DNA from: Blastochloris tepida
GTDB lineage: Bacteria; Pseudomonadota; Alphaproteobacteria; Rhizobiales; Xanthobacteraceae
DNA: 64,000 nucleotides
Direction of reading: 5' to 3'
Assembly (NCBI RefSeq): GCF_003966715.1
Contig: NZ_AP018907.1
Span: 1,662,001-1,726,000, forward strand
In this document: in pieces, positions 35,660 to 44,811 of the stretch
How the letters are laid out: each line of letters starts with the position of its first letter
Numbering within the stretch: the first letter of the stretch is position 1
The notes under the pieces: generated by a model
What the model was told of the DNA's origin: nothing
The model's input: the letters and a program-made list of their open reading frames with translations, nothing else
Database searches by the model: none
Translations under genes and position numbers: made by a program

Positions 35660-36883
35660 TCAGCGCCGCGCCACCCACTGCACCACCGGCAGCGCCGGCC
35701 GCCACGCGGTGAAGCTGCCGACCGGCCCGGCCCGCTCGATGGCGATGCGGGTCAGCGCTCCCCCCACCCGCGCCTGCCACGCCATCGCCTTCGCCTCGGT
35801 CTCCAGCGTCACGGCATTGACCACCAGCCGGCCGCCGGGCCTGAGCGCCGCCCAGGCTGCTTCGATCACCCCGGCGTCATTCGCGCCGCCGCCGATGAAC
35901 ACCGCATCCGGCGCCGGCAGGCCGGCCAGCGCCGCGGGCGCCTCGCCAAGCCGGAGATCGAATTGCGGCACGCCGAGCGTCAGCGCGTTGCGCTGCGCGC
36001 GCACCAGACGGTCGGCGCTCGATTCGATGCCGATGGCGCGATTGGCGGGATGGGCGAGCAGCCATTCGATGCCGATCGAGCCCGCCCCAGCGCCGATGTC
36101 CCACAGCAACTCGCCGGGGTGCGGCGCCAGACTTGCCAGCGTCAGCGCCCGGATCTCCCGCTTGGTGAGTTGGCCGTCATTCTCGAACAGCTCGTCCGGC
36201 AAACCGGGGGTGGCCGGCAGAATGGACGCCTCCGGCCCGGCTTCGGCCTCGATCGCCACAGCCACGGGGGCGTTAATTTCTGTTACATCGAAGGCGGAAG
36301 CCGTTGATGTACGCACCCGTTCGCGCGGGCCACCGAGTGCCTCCAGCACGTGAAGTCGCGACGGGCCGAAGCCGAGCCCGGCGAGATAGCCGGCCAGTTG
36401 TGCCGGGGCAGCGCCATCGCGCACCAGCACGATCAGCCGGACGCCTGGGGCCAGATGCGGCCGCAGCGCTTCCAGCGGCCGGGCGTGCAGGCCGAGCGTC
36501 GCCGTCTCCTCAATGCGCCAGCCGAGCCGGGCCGCGGCGAGCGAGAAGGTCGAGGGCGCCGGTACCACCCGCATATCCGCTGCCGGCACATGGCGGGACA
36601 GCGCTGCGCCTGCGCCGAACCAGAACGGATCGCCCGAGGCCAGCACCACGACGCGCGTGCCGCGATGGGCGAGCAGCTTCGGAATCGAGGCTGAGAACGG
36701 CACGTCCCAGACGAATTCCGGCTTGCCGAGGGCCGCGACCAGATCGAGGTGGCGCCGGCCGCCGGCCACCAGCTCGGCGGCATCGAGCAGCGCGCGGGCG
36801 GCGGGGCAAAGGCCGTCGAGCCCGTCCTCGTTCACGCCGATGATGGACAACCACGGCCCGGCCGTGCCATCGCTCCCGCCCAT
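35660..36883 (-). CDS. cobL: Precorrin-6Y C5,15-methyltransferase (decarboxylating)
   Basis: The 407-residue protein is a fusion of CbiE-like and CbiT-like domains. The N-terminal tetrapyrrole methylase part (residues 10-205) shows VVVLASGDPFWFGAGA and PAPSTFSLAAARLGW; the C-terminal SAM methyltransferase part (215-405) shows DIGAGAGSIGIEWL and NAVTLETEAKAM. It methylates C5 and C15 and decarboxylates in aerobic cobalamin synthesis. The ATG has AAGGGTGAGG upstream and shares a CATG with the divergent cobK start. Confidence 0.94.
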   Translation of the reverse strand: MGGSDGTAGPWLSIIGVNEDGLDGLCPAARALLDAAELVAGGRRHLDLVAALGKPEFVWDVPFSASIPKLLAHRGTRVVVLASGDPFWFGAGAALSRHVPAADMRVVPAPSTFSLAAARLGWRIEETATLGLHARPLEALRPHLAPGVRLIVLVRDGAAPAQLAGYLAGLGFGPSRLHVLEALGGPRERVRTSTASAFDVTEINAPVAVAIEAEAGPEASILPATPGLPDELFENDGQLTKREIRALTLASLAPHPGELLWDIGAGAGSIGIEWLLAHPANRAIGIESSADRLVRAQRNALTLGVPQFDLRLGEAPAALAGLPAPDAVFIGGGANDAGVIEAAWAALRPGGRLVVNAVTLETEAKAMAWQARVGGALTRIAIERAGPVGSFTAWRPALPVVQWVARR

Positions 36884-37664
36884 GACCTCACCCTTACGCG
36901 TTCTGATCCTCGGCGGCTCGACCGAGGCGACCCGGCTTGCCGGCGCGCTGGCCGCGGACGCCGCCTTCGACGCCGTCGTCTCCTTCGCCGGCCGCACCGA
37001 GGCCATCCGGCCGCCCGCGGTGCCGTACCGCGTCGGCGGCTTCGGCGGAATAGACGGGCTTGTCAAATATCTTCGGGATGCGCGCATCGGACTGGTGGTC
37101 GATGCCACCCACCCGTTCGCGGCGCAGATGAGCACGCACGCGGTGGCCGCCTGCCGGTTGGCCGGCGTGCCGCTCTTGGCGATCGAGCGGCCGGCCTGGA
37201 CGCCGGGACCGGGCGACCGCTGGATCGACGTGCCCGACATGGAGGCGGCGGTCGATGCGCTGGGCGAAGCGCGGCGCCGGGTGTTCCTCGGCATCGGCCG
37301 GCTGAATCTGCCCGTGTTCGCCCGCGCGCCGCAGCACGCCTATCTGGTGCGGCTGGTCGATCCACCGAAGGAAGCGCTGCCGCTGCCCGACGTCGAGGTG
37401 GTGGTGGCGCGCGGCCCGTTCGAGGCGGCGAGCGACCGCGCCATGCTCGAACGATTCGGCACCGAGATGGTCGTAACCAAGAATTCCGGCGGCGTTGCCG
37501 CGGACGCCAAGCTCACTGCGGCGCGCGAACTCGACATTGCGGTGGTGATGGTGCGCCGTCCCTCGATCCCGGCGCGCCCGGTGGTGCCGACCGTCGAGGA
37601 AGCCCTCGACCGACTCGCCAAGCTTGCCGCCGGCCGGACACCGGACGGGCTGCGCGCGTTATGA
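36882..37664 (+). CDS. cobK: Precorrin-6A reductase
   Basis: This 260-residue protein begins LRVLILGGSTEATRLA and shows ATHPFAAQMSTHA, RPAW, VFLGIGRLNLPVF and VTKNSGGVAADAKL, all typical of CobK/CbiJ, which reduces precorrin-6A with NADPH. The product is the substrate of CobL. The start codon overlaps that of cobL by two bases on the opposite strand. No ribosome-binding site is seen before it, and no downstream start would keep the Rossmann motif; leaderless translation or one of two ATGs at 36840-36843 are options. Confidence 0.93.
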   Translation: MTSPLRVLILGGSTEATRLAGALAADAAFDAVVSFAGRTEAIRPPAVPYRVGGFGGIDGLVKYLRDARIGLVVDATHPFAAQMSTHAVAACRLAGVPLLAIERPAWTPGPGDRWIDVPDMEAAVDALGEARRRVFLGIGRLNLPVFARAPQHAYLVRLVDPPKEALPLPDVEVVVARGPFEAASDRAMLERFGTEMVVTKNSGGVAADAKLTAARELDIAVVMVRRPSIPARPVVPTVEEALDRLAKLAAGRTPDGLRAL

Positions 37665-37690
37665 TGAACTGAGCGTCGAGGGAGGCAGCA

Positions 37691-38968
37691 ATGGCAGGTG
37701 AGCGGCGAGGCGGACAGTCGATGATCCGGCGCGGGTGCGGCGCGGTCCTTGCCGCTCTGCTCGCCGGGTTTTTGCTCATCGGTGTCTCCGCGCCCGCCGG
37801 CGCGGCCGATCCGGCCTTCCGGCGCTGGCTGCAGGAGCTGTGGCCGGAGGCGCAGAAGCTCGGCGTGTCGCGCGCGACCTTCGATGCCGCGGTCGCCGGC
37901 CTCGAGCCCGATCTGTCGCTGCCCGATCTGGTGATCCCCGGCCGGCCGGACAAGCCGCCGCGCGGCCAGGCCGAATTCGTGCAGACGCCCGAGCAGTATC
38001 TGCGGGAAAAGACGCTGGCGAACCTTGCGTCAGAGGGCCGCCAGCTCTTCGCGAAGCATCGCGACACGCTCAATCGCATCGAGCGGCGCTATGGCGTGCC
38101 GGGGCCGGTGGTCGTGGCGATCTGGGGCCGCGAGACCGCGTTCGGCAGCTACAAGCTGCCGCACGATGCGTTGACCGTGCTGGCGACGCAGGGCTTCTAC
38201 GGCAAGCGCAAGGACTTCTTCCGCAACGAATTTCTGCATGCGCTGAAGATGCTGCAGGACGGCGTGCCGCGTGCCGACATGCGTGCCTCGTGGGGCGGCG
38301 CGCTCGGCATGACGCAGTTCCTGCCCTCGGAATTCTATCGGCATGCGGTCGATTTCGACGGCGACGGCCGGGCCGACATCTGGCGCTCGGTGCCGGATGC
38401 GCTGGCCTCGGCGGCGCAGCAGCTTGCGCACAAGGGCTGGCAGGCCGGCCACCACTGGGCCTATGAGGTGAAGGTGCCCAAGGGCACCGATTGCACCATC
38501 GCCGATCCCGATCATCTGCGGCCGCTGAAGGACTGGCTCGCGGCCGGCTATGTGCCGGCGGCGAGGAAGCCCCTCCCCGCCGATCTCAACGAGCCCGCCT
38601 CGCTCCTGATGCCGGCCGGCCTGTTCGGCCCAGCCTTCCTGATCCTCAAGAACTATTACGTCATCAAGGACTATAATTTCTCCGACCTCTACGTGCTGTT
38701 CGTCGGCAACGTCTCCGACCGCATCGCCGGGGGCGGACCGTTCGCCACGCCTTGGGGCAAGGTGGTGCAGCTTCGCACCGCCGATCTGGAGGAGATGCAG
38801 CGCCGCCTTGCCGCGCTCGGGCTCTACCGCGACAAGATCGACGGCAAGGCGGGCATGCGCACGCGCCTCGCGCTCGGCGCCTATCAGAAGGTCGAGGGCC
38901 TCACGCTCGACTGCTGGCCGGGTGCCAACGTGCTCGACCATCTGCGGGCGGCCTCGCAGGCGCAGTGA
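37691..38968 (+). CDS. Lytic murein transglycosylase (MltB family) with peptidoglycan-binding domain
   Basis: This 425-residue protein has a signal peptide (core at residues 16-38). The transglycosylase domain spans roughly 40-335 with the catalytic glutamate in WGRETAFGSY (Glu148), WGGALGMTQFLPSEFY and ADIWRSVPDALASAA. A PG_binding_1-like domain closes the protein (LQRRLAALGLYRDKIDGKAG in part). It cleaves peptidoglycan glycan strands to 1,6-anhydro products in the periplasm. A strong GAGGGAGGCAGCA site precedes the ATG. The gene follows cobK by 26 bp but is probably not functionally related. Confidence 0.93.
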   Translation: MAGERRGGQSMIRRGCGAVLAALLAGFLLIGVSAPAGAADPAFRRWLQELWPEAQKLGVSRATFDAAVAGLEPDLSLPDLVIPGRPDKPPRGQAEFVQTPEQYLREKTLANLASEGRQLFAKHRDTLNRIERRYGVPGPVVVAIWGRETAFGSYKLPHDALTVLATQGFYGKRKDFFRNEFLHALKMLQDGVPRADMRASWGGALGMTQFLPSEFYRHAVDFDGDGRADIWRSVPDALASAAQQLAHKGWQAGHHWAYEVKVPKGTDCTIADPDHLRPLKDWLAAGYVPAARKPLPADLNEPASLLMPAGLFGPAFLILKNYYVIKDYNFSDLYVLFVGNVSDRIAGGGPFATPWGKVVQLRTADLEEMQRRLAALGLYRDKIDGKAGMRTRLALGAYQKVEGLTLDCWPGANVLDHLRAASQAQ

Positions 38969-39197
38969 ACGCCGCCCGCCTGTCGTTTCGCTCAACGCTC
39001 CTGCTGCCGGTGAACTCGCCGACCTGGTTACCCGCCTCCTGAGCAGGTTGAGTGCGTGAACAGCCTGTGAGGCCCAACGCCTGCCAAGAAATCCAACCTT
39101 GCAGCGACCGCGTATACCGCCCAGAGTATTAGCCGCAAGCAGCTGAGTTGCTTCAACTCGAACGCTTGCACCTGCGGCCAAGTAACGGAGCGGAAAC

Positions 39198-39830
39198 ATG
39201 GCGCGGGTGCTGATCATCGGAGCCAGCCGGGGAATTGGTCTTGAGACGGTGCGTCAGGCGCTCGATGCCGGGCACCGAGTGCGCGCCTTCGCCCGCTCGG
39301 CCGAAAAAATAGCTCTGTCGCCCCCAACTCTCGAAAAGATGAATGGCAATGCGCTCGCCCGCGCCGATGTCGAGGCGGCGGTGCGGGGCGTGGATGCCGT
39401 CATCCAGGTGCTGGGCGTCGGGGCCGGCGAGCTGTTCCGACCCGTGCGGCTGTTCTCGGATGCGACGCGCATTCTGATCGCGGCGATGGAAGCGGCCCGC
39501 GTGAAACGGCTGATTGCCGTTACCGGCTACGGCGCCGGGGACAGCCGTGGCAGCATGAGCCTTCTCCAGCGCGTACCGTTCCAGCTGCTGCTCGGCCGCG
39601 CCTATGCCGACAAGGACGTGCAGGAACGCATGATTCAGGCCAGCGCGCTCGACTGGACCATCGCCCGACCCGCGGTACTTACCAATGGCGCGCGCACCGG
39701 CCGCTACAAGGTACTCGTCGAACCCGCAACCTGGCGTAACGGCGTCATCTCGCGCGCCGACGTCGCCGATTTCCTGGTGAAGCAGATTGAAGACCGCAGC
39801 CTGCTGCGCAAGTCACCGGTGCTGGCGTGA
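39198..39830 (+). CDS. Atypical SDR / NAD(P)-binding protein
   Basis: This 210-residue protein starts with a nucleotide-binding loop GASRGIGLETVRQA (residues 8-21) and continues DVEAAVRGVDAVIQVLG, VKRLIAVTGYGAG, and LDWTIARPAVLTNG, the pattern of short NmrA-like or SDR_a5 flavin/NAD(P) reductases. The classical YxxxK motif is absent; TGYGAG occupies its usual position. The 5' gap (38969-39197) contains no gene. It lies upstream of crtI with a 142-bp spacer on the same strand, but a part in carotenoid synthesis is only a guess. Confidence 0.82.
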   Translation: MARVLIIGASRGIGLETVRQALDAGHRVRAFARSAEKIALSPPTLEKMNGNALARADVEAAVRGVDAVIQVLGVGAGELFRPVRLFSDATRILIAAMEAARVKRLIAVTGYGAGDSRGSMSLLQRVPFQLLLGRAYADKDVQERMIQASALDWTIARPAVLTNGARTGRYKVLVEPATWRNGVISRADVADFLVKQIEDRSLLRKSPVLA

Positions 39831-39972
39831 GCGCAAGACACCCCGCAACTCACCCCGCACCTCGGAACGATCTGAACGTCCACCTCGTCGTGCTCGGCCT
39901 GCCTGCCTGCCGCGACTTCGACAAGAGCCATAAGCCCGCCAACGGATGCGATACGCAGCAAGGAGACTCGGT

Positions 39973-41544
39973 GTGACCATCGCCCCAAATCCTCAGCAGT
40001 TCTCCGTTGACGCCGATTTCCGCCCCCATGCGGTGATCATCGGTGCCGGATTCGGCGGCCTCGCCGCCGCCGTCCGGCTCGGCGCTCGCGGGTACCGCGT
40101 GACGGTGGTCGACCGGCTCAACGGACCGGGCGGGCGGGGTCGCGGCTTCCAGCAGGACGGCTTCACCTTCGATGCGGGCCCGACCATCGTCACCGCGCCC
40201 CACACCTTCGAGGAACTGTGGGGGCTGTGCGGCAAGCGGATGTCCGACCACGTGCCGCTGGCACCGGTCGACCCGTTCTACCGCATCATGTTCGCCGATG
40301 GCTCGACGTTCGAGGCCAGCCAGGACACCGAGGCGGTGCGCGCGCAGGTCGCCAAGCTTTCGCCCGGCGATCTCGCCGGCTGGGACCGCTTCATGGCGCG
40401 CAGCGAATCGAACCTGCGCGAGGTCTATGAGCGAATCCAGCACGTCCCGTTCCGCTCGATCTGGGACATGTCGATCGCCATGGGGGGGCTCGCCCGGCTC
40501 GAAGCCTATCATTCGGTCTACGGTCTGGCGGCGCGCTTCGTGAAGGACGAGCGCCTGCGTCAGGTGCTGTCGTTCCATCCGCTGTTCATCGGCGGCAATC
40601 CGTTTGCGGTGAGCGCGTTCTATTCCGTCATCCCCCAGCTGGAGAAGACGTGGGGCGTCCATTTCGCCATGGGCGGCACCAGCAAGCTCGCCGACGGTCT
40701 CGCCGATCTCATCCGCGAGCAGGGAGGGGTGCTGCGCTTCCGCCAGGACGTGCGGGAGATCATGGTCGAGGGGGGCCGCGCCACCGGCATCCGGCTGACC
40801 TCGGGCGAGACCATCGACGCCGACATCGTGGTGTCGAACGCCGACTCCGCCTTCACATACGGGCGCCTGCTGCCGGCCCATGTGCGCCGCCGGCGCTGGA
40901 GCGACAGGAAGCTCGAGCGCGCGCGCTACTCGATGAGCCTGTTCATCTGGTACTTCGGAACCGATCGCCAGTGGCCGGAGGTGCAGCCTCACACCATCCT
41001 GATGGGCCCCCGCTACAAGGAGCTCATCAAGGACATCTTCGAGAGAAAGGTGCTGGCGTCCGATTTCAGCCTCTATCTCTATCGGCCGACCGCCATGGAC
41101 CCGTCGATGGCGCCCAAGGGCTGCGACAGCTTCTATGTGCTGTCGCCCGTGCCCAATCTGCAGGGCGACACCGATTGGACGGCGGCCGCCGAGCCCTACC
41201 GCCGCGCCATCGAGGACAGCCTCGCCACCAAGCTGCTGCCGGGACTCAAGGGATCGGTGGCGACCTCGCGCGTGGTGACGCCGCTGCATTTCCGCGACAC
41301 GCTGCTGTCGCCGCACGGCGCCGGGTTCGGGCTGGAGCCGGTCATGTCGCAAAGCGCGTACTTCCGGCCGCAGAGCTGCAGCGAGGATATCGACGGCCTC
41401 TATCTCGTCGGTGCCGGCACCCATCCCGGTGCCGGACTTCCGGCGGTGCTGGCCTCGGCGACAATTCTCGACAAGGTGGTGCCGGACGCAGGGCAGCTTG
41501 CCCGAAACGGACACCAGTTCCTGCGAGGCGGCGGCGTGTTCTGA
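39973..41544 (+). CDS. crtI: Phytoene desaturase
   Basis: The 523-residue enzyme starts at a GTG that lies 7 bases after AAGGAG; an ATG at 39946 lacks such a site. An FAD-binding GxGxxG motif (IIGAGFGGLAAAVRL), GPGGRGRGFQQDGFTFDAGP (ends at 20) and the C-terminal LYLVGAGTHPGAGLPAVLASA are the CrtI hallmarks, as are YSMSLFIWYFG and PNLQGDTDW. CrtI converts phytoene to neurosporene or lycopene with FAD in the membrane. The gene is followed by crtD. crtB, crtE, crtC and crtF are not in the window. Confidence 0.93.
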   Translation: MTIAPNPQQFSVDADFRPHAVIIGAGFGGLAAAVRLGARGYRVTVVDRLNGPGGRGRGFQQDGFTFDAGPTIVTAPHTFEELWGLCGKRMSDHVPLAPVDPFYRIMFADGSTFEASQDTEAVRAQVAKLSPGDLAGWDRFMARSESNLREVYERIQHVPFRSIWDMSIAMGGLARLEAYHSVYGLAARFVKDERLRQVLSFHPLFIGGNPFAVSAFYSVIPQLEKTWGVHFAMGGTSKLADGLADLIREQGGVLRFRQDVREIMVEGGRATGIRLTSGETIDADIVVSNADSAFTYGRLLPAHVRRRRWSDRKLERARYSMSLFIWYFGTDRQWPEVQPHTILMGPRYKELIKDIFERKVLASDFSLYLYRPTAMDPSMAPKGCDSFYVLSPVPNLQGDTDWTAAAEPYRRAIEDSLATKLLPGLKGSVATSRVVTPLHFRDTLLSPHGAGFGLEPVMSQSAYFRPQSCSEDIDGLYLVGAGTHPGAGLPAVLASATILDKVVPDAGQLARNGHQFLRGGGVF

Positions 41545-41849
41545 AGACGGCAATTCGCGGCCGCGTTCAGCGGCTCCGTCTCGGCATCGATCCGACGCTC
41601 GAGCTCCACAGGCAATAGGCGCCGCCTGTGGCCTCAGCGCACATGCTGCCATTGGCCGCGCCGCCGCGGCGCGGCTCTGAACATTGCCACCCCGCGGACA
41701 CGTTTCGCGGGCGAGATTGCGTACGCGCCGACGCTGTGAGGGCGGCAACGCGGCTCTGGAAGGACGCCGCGATCCGGGGGCACGACTGGGGGGACAGCAT
41801 GACTGGGGGGACATCACGCTCTCGAAGGACAGAACATGGAGTGGCATCG
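41545..41849. other. crtI-crtD spacer with short tandem repeat
   Basis: About 305 bp with no gene. GACTGGGGGGACA occurs twice in tandem (41784-41796 and 41801-41813, period 17 bp), 40-65 bp before the crtD start. This may be a regulatory or slippage-prone site. I see no TGT-N12-ACA (PpsR) palindrome. Confidence 0.5.
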
Positions 41850-43421
41850 ATGAACTTCCTGCGACATCCCGGCGGCCCGCGCAGGCGCGTCGTCATCGTC
41901 GGCACCGGCGCGGGCGGACTCGCGGCGGCGGTGGAACTGGCGGCGAGCGGCTTCGAGGTGATTGCGATCGAGCGTGACTCGGCCCCCGGCGGCAAGCTCA
42001 AGCCGTCGACGATCGGCGGCGTCACCTTTGATGTCGGACCGACCGTCTTCACCATGCGCTGGGTGTTCGAGGAGCTGTTCGCCGCGGCCGATGAAGATCT
42101 TGCCACCCACATCCCGATGCAGCCGGTGGAAATCCTGGCCCGCCACGCCTGGCCGGGCGGCGCGCGGCTCGATCTGTTCGCCGACCCCGCCCGGACCAAA
42201 GATGCGATCGGCGATTTCGCCGGAGCGGCGGAAGCCCGCGCGTTCGAGACCTTCCATGCCGAGGCAAAGACGATCTACCGGCTGGTAGAGGAGCCGTTCC
42301 TGCGGGCGTTGCATCCGAGCTCGATCGCGCTGATCCGCCGCCACGGCCTCGAAGGGCTGCGCATCAAGCCCTTCACCACGCTCTGGCGCGAGCTCGGCCG
42401 CCATTTCCGCGACCCGCGCCTGCAACAGACCTTCGGCCGCTACGCCACCTATTGCGGCTCGACGCCGTTCGCGGCACCGGCCACGCTGATGCTGATCGCC
42501 TATGTCGAGCAGCAGGGCGTGTGGCTGGTCGAGGGCGGCATGCGGCGGATCGCCGGCGCCATGGCGGCGCTCGCCAGCGCGCGCGGCGCCACCTTCCGCT
42601 ATGGCACGCATGTGGAGCGGCTGCTGGTCGAAGGCGGCCGCGTCGCCGGTGTCGTGCTCGAAGGCGGCGAGGTGGTGGCGGCGGATGCGGTCATCGTCAA
42701 TGGCGATGTCGCGGCGGTGGCCTCCGGCCTGTTCGGCCCCGAGGCGGCGCGGGTGGTGCCGCAACGGCCGAAGTCCGACCGTTCGTTCTCGGCGATCACC
42801 TTCTCGATGCTCGCCGAGACGGACGGATTCCCGCTGATCCGCCACAACTTCTTCTTCTCGCGCGACTACCGGGCGGAGTTCGCCGACATCGTCGCCGGCC
42901 GGCTGCCGGTGGAGCCGACGGTCTATCTCTGCGCCCAGGACCGGGGCGACAATGGTCTTGCCGGCAATGCCGCGGCCGCGCCACGCGAGCGGCTGTTCCA
43001 CCAGCTCAACGTGCTGGCGCAGGGCGACGAGCAGCATGTTCAACTGGGCGAGATCGAGGCCTACCTCAAGCACACGGTGAGGCACCTCGATGCGTGCGGG
43101 CTCGGCGTGCGTTGGCAGCCCGGCGAGATGGCGGTGGCCACCCCCTCCAACTTCCACCGCCGCTTTCCGGCGACCGGTGGGGCACTCTACGGGCAGGCCA
43201 CGCACGGTTGGCGCGCGCCGTTCCGCCGGCCGAGCGTGCGGACCACCCTGCCCGGCCTCTATCTCGCCGGGGGCTCCGCCCATCCGGGTGCCGGCGTGCC
43301 GATGGCCACCCTGTCGGGGCGCACCGCTGCGGCCTGTCTCATGAATGATTTCGCCGAGGAACGGGCAGCGCTGGTCGGCTGGCGGGAGGCGGCGATGCCG
43401 GGCGGGCTCGCCGTGCCGTGA
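41850..43421 (+). CDS. crtD: Carotenoid 3,4-desaturase (CrtD-type)
   Basis: This 523-residue FAD enzyme has VVIVGTGAGGLAAAVELAAS at the start, GGKLKPSTIGGVTFDVGPTV, ATYCGSTPFAAPATLML, NFFFSRDYRAEF, and LYLAGGSAHPGAGVPM near the end. The HNFFFS and VYLCAQDR segments mark the CrtD branch (1-hydroxy- or methoxyneurosporene desaturase) rather than CrtI. It would add the 3,4 double bond in spheroidene or spirilloxanthin synthesis. The start follows GGAG at 8 bases; the ORF is open further upstream without support. It ends convergent to cbbY with a 19-bp gap. Confidence 0.9.
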   Translation: MNFLRHPGGPRRRVVIVGTGAGGLAAAVELAASGFEVIAIERDSAPGGKLKPSTIGGVTFDVGPTVFTMRWVFEELFAAADEDLATHIPMQPVEILARHAWPGGARLDLFADPARTKDAIGDFAGAAEARAFETFHAEAKTIYRLVEEPFLRALHPSSIALIRRHGLEGLRIKPFTTLWRELGRHFRDPRLQQTFGRYATYCGSTPFAAPATLMLIAYVEQQGVWLVEGGMRRIAGAMAALASARGATFRYGTHVERLLVEGGRVAGVVLEGGEVVAADAVIVNGDVAAVASGLFGPEAARVVPQRPKSDRSFSAITFSMLAETDGFPLIRHNFFFSRDYRAEFADIVAGRLPVEPTVYLCAQDRGDNGLAGNAAAAPRERLFHQLNVLAQGDEQHVQLGEIEAYLKHTVRHLDACGLGVRWQPGEMAVATPSNFHRRFPATGGALYGQATHGWRAPFRRPSVRTTLPGLYLAGGSAHPGAGVPMATLSGRTAAACLMNDFAEERAALVGWREAAMPGGLAVP

Positions 43422-43440
43422 GCACGCCGGTGGCGGCCGG

Positions 43441-44205
43441 TCACGCGGGACGATCGAGCCAGCGCTCGATCGCCTCGATCGTCACCATCCCCTCGCAACG
43501 CCCGGCGCCGGCGATGTGCCGGTAGGGCGCGTCCGGCTCGCCGAGGTCGCTCACCGTGGCAAGCGCGTCCTCGAACGCGCCGGTGCCGATCTGGTGGGCG
43601 GTGTAAAGGCTCGGCGTGACGAGAGTGGGAAGCCCGGCGGCGCGGGCGGCAACGAGGCCATTGGCCGAATCCTCGAACGCCACGCACGCGCCGGGCGGCA
43701 GCGCCATGGCGTCGAGAACATATTGGTAAATGTCGGGCGCGGGCTTCTTGGCGGCGACCATGTCGCCGGCGCCGATCACCGCGAACCTGCCGACGGCACC
43801 GGGGCCGAGCGTGGCGCAGAGCAGCGCCTCGACATTGGGCAGGCTGGTGGTGGTGGCGATCGCCAGCCGCAGCCCGGCCTCCTCGGCCTGCCGCATCAGC
43901 CGGGCGATCCCCGGCCGCAGGCGCGCCGCGCCGCCGGCAATCAGCGCCGCATAGCGCGCCGTCTTGGCCGCGTGCAGCTCGGCGATGCGGCTGGCCACAT
44001 CGGGCGCGCTTTCGGCATGGGTGGCGATGAAATGCGCAAGGCGCTCCTTGCCGCCCGCGACATCCAGGAGATCGCGGTAGAGATCGATGTCCCAGTGCCA
44101 CGGCAGGCCGACATCGGCGAAGACGTCGTTGAAGGCGCGCCGGTGCAGCTCCTCGGTTTCCGACACCGTGCCATCGATGTCGAATATCAGTGCGGCAAGC
44201 GCCAT
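43441..44205 (-). CDS. cbbY: CbbY-type HAD sugar phosphatase
   Basis: This 254-residue protein has the HAD motifs DIDGT (Asp9, Asp11), TTTS near residue 117, KKPAPDIY and FEDSANGL. The cap region with HRRAFNDVFADVGLPWHWD and the DVAGGKERLAHF stretch are typical of CbbY, the xylulose-1,5-bisphosphate phosphatase that removes an inhibitor of Rubisco. It lies beside carotenoid genes rather than in a cbb operon. A Calvin-cycle role supports a phototroph or autotroph; other phosphatase roles are possible. Confidence 0.88.
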   Translation of the reverse strand: MALAALIFDIDGTVSETEELHRRAFNDVFADVGLPWHWDIDLYRDLLDVAGGKERLAHFIATHAESAPDVASRIAELHAAKTARYAALIAGGAARLRPGIARLMRQAEEAGLRLAIATTTSLPNVEALLCATLGPGAVGRFAVIGAGDMVAAKKPAPDIYQYVLDAMALPPGACVAFEDSANGLVAARAAGLPTLVTPSLYTAHQIGTGAFEDALATVSDLGEPDAPYRHIAGAGRCEGMVTIEAIERWLDRPA

Positions 44206-44340
44206 CTGCCCTCCCCGACGAGGCCGATCCGGTCCGGGCCGAACCGGCCCGGATCCAGAATGCCGCCGGAACGCCGCCAGCGGAAGAGCGCCCGGAGGCT
44301 GATCCGGTCGCGCCGGCTGGCGGAGGGGGTTGGGCCGCCC

Positions 44341-44511
44341 TCACTCAAGCTTCAGGATTCTCTTCTGCCACATACGGGCCTCGAACATCACTCGGCTGCT
44401 GAGTTCGTGGGCCCCTGCCCAGGTTGCGTTCGTATATTGTCCATCGAACGCGGCGGCATCGACCACGACAAGACCACCGAATACGGCTGCAAGAACGAGG
44501 AAGCGTCGCAT
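44341..44511 (-). CDS. Small secreted or membrane peptide, unknown
   Basis: This is a 56-residue reading frame with an N-terminal hydrophobic segment (RRFLVLAAVFGGLVVVDAAA) followed by a short polar tail (DGQYTNATW ... MWQKRILKLE). Short one-helix proteins with a DGQYT-like motif occur in Rhizobiales, but I do not know a function. No good ribosome-binding site is seen. It lies upstream of cbbY on the same strand. Confidence 0.45.
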   Translation of the reverse strand: MRRFLVLAAVFGGLVVVDAAAFDGQYTNATWAGAHELSSRVMFEARMWQKRILKLE

Positions 44512-44630
44512 GGCAGCACGATATGCGGCCCGCGTCTGCAATCATTTAAGGTCAAAGCTCAAATACGCGGCGATTGCGATTTGACGGTCTCGCCTGCGGC
44601 CGCGCCGCCGGCCGAAAGGGTGCCTCGCCG

Positions 44631-44811
44631 GGGCTTCTGAACGCCTCCTACACCATCACTGCCGACATCGACGTGCCGGAGGGCGGTGCCGAGGGCATCA
44701 TCCTGAACTCGGGCGGGCGCTTCGCCGGCTGTGGCTTCTCCCCGCTGCAGGGCAAGCCGGCTGCTGCAGGGCAGGCCGGTGTTCCTGTGGAACCTCGTCG
44801 ATCTCAAGCGC
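44631..44811 (+). pseudogene. C-terminal fragment of an arylsulfatase, frameshifted
   Basis: One frame reads LLNASYTITADIDVPEGGAE followed by an LNSGGRFAGCGF segment; a second frame continues GRPVFLWNLVDLKR. Together they match the region near the C-terminus of bacterial arylsulfatases (SYTITADV..P.GGAEG, GGRFGG, KP.F.YN). The frame break coincides with a 19-bp tandem duplication (CTGCAGGGCAAGCCGG at 44745 and again at 44764). The catalytic domain is absent, so this is a remnant. Confidence 0.6.

Noticed and set aside
41784..41813. PpsR/CrtJ binding site before crtD
   Set aside because: The tandem GACTGGGGGGACA lacks the TGT-N12-ACA form.
39850..41847. 665-codon minus-strand ORF over crtI
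   Set aside because: Antisense shadow of crtI; Arg/His-rich with no recognisable domain.
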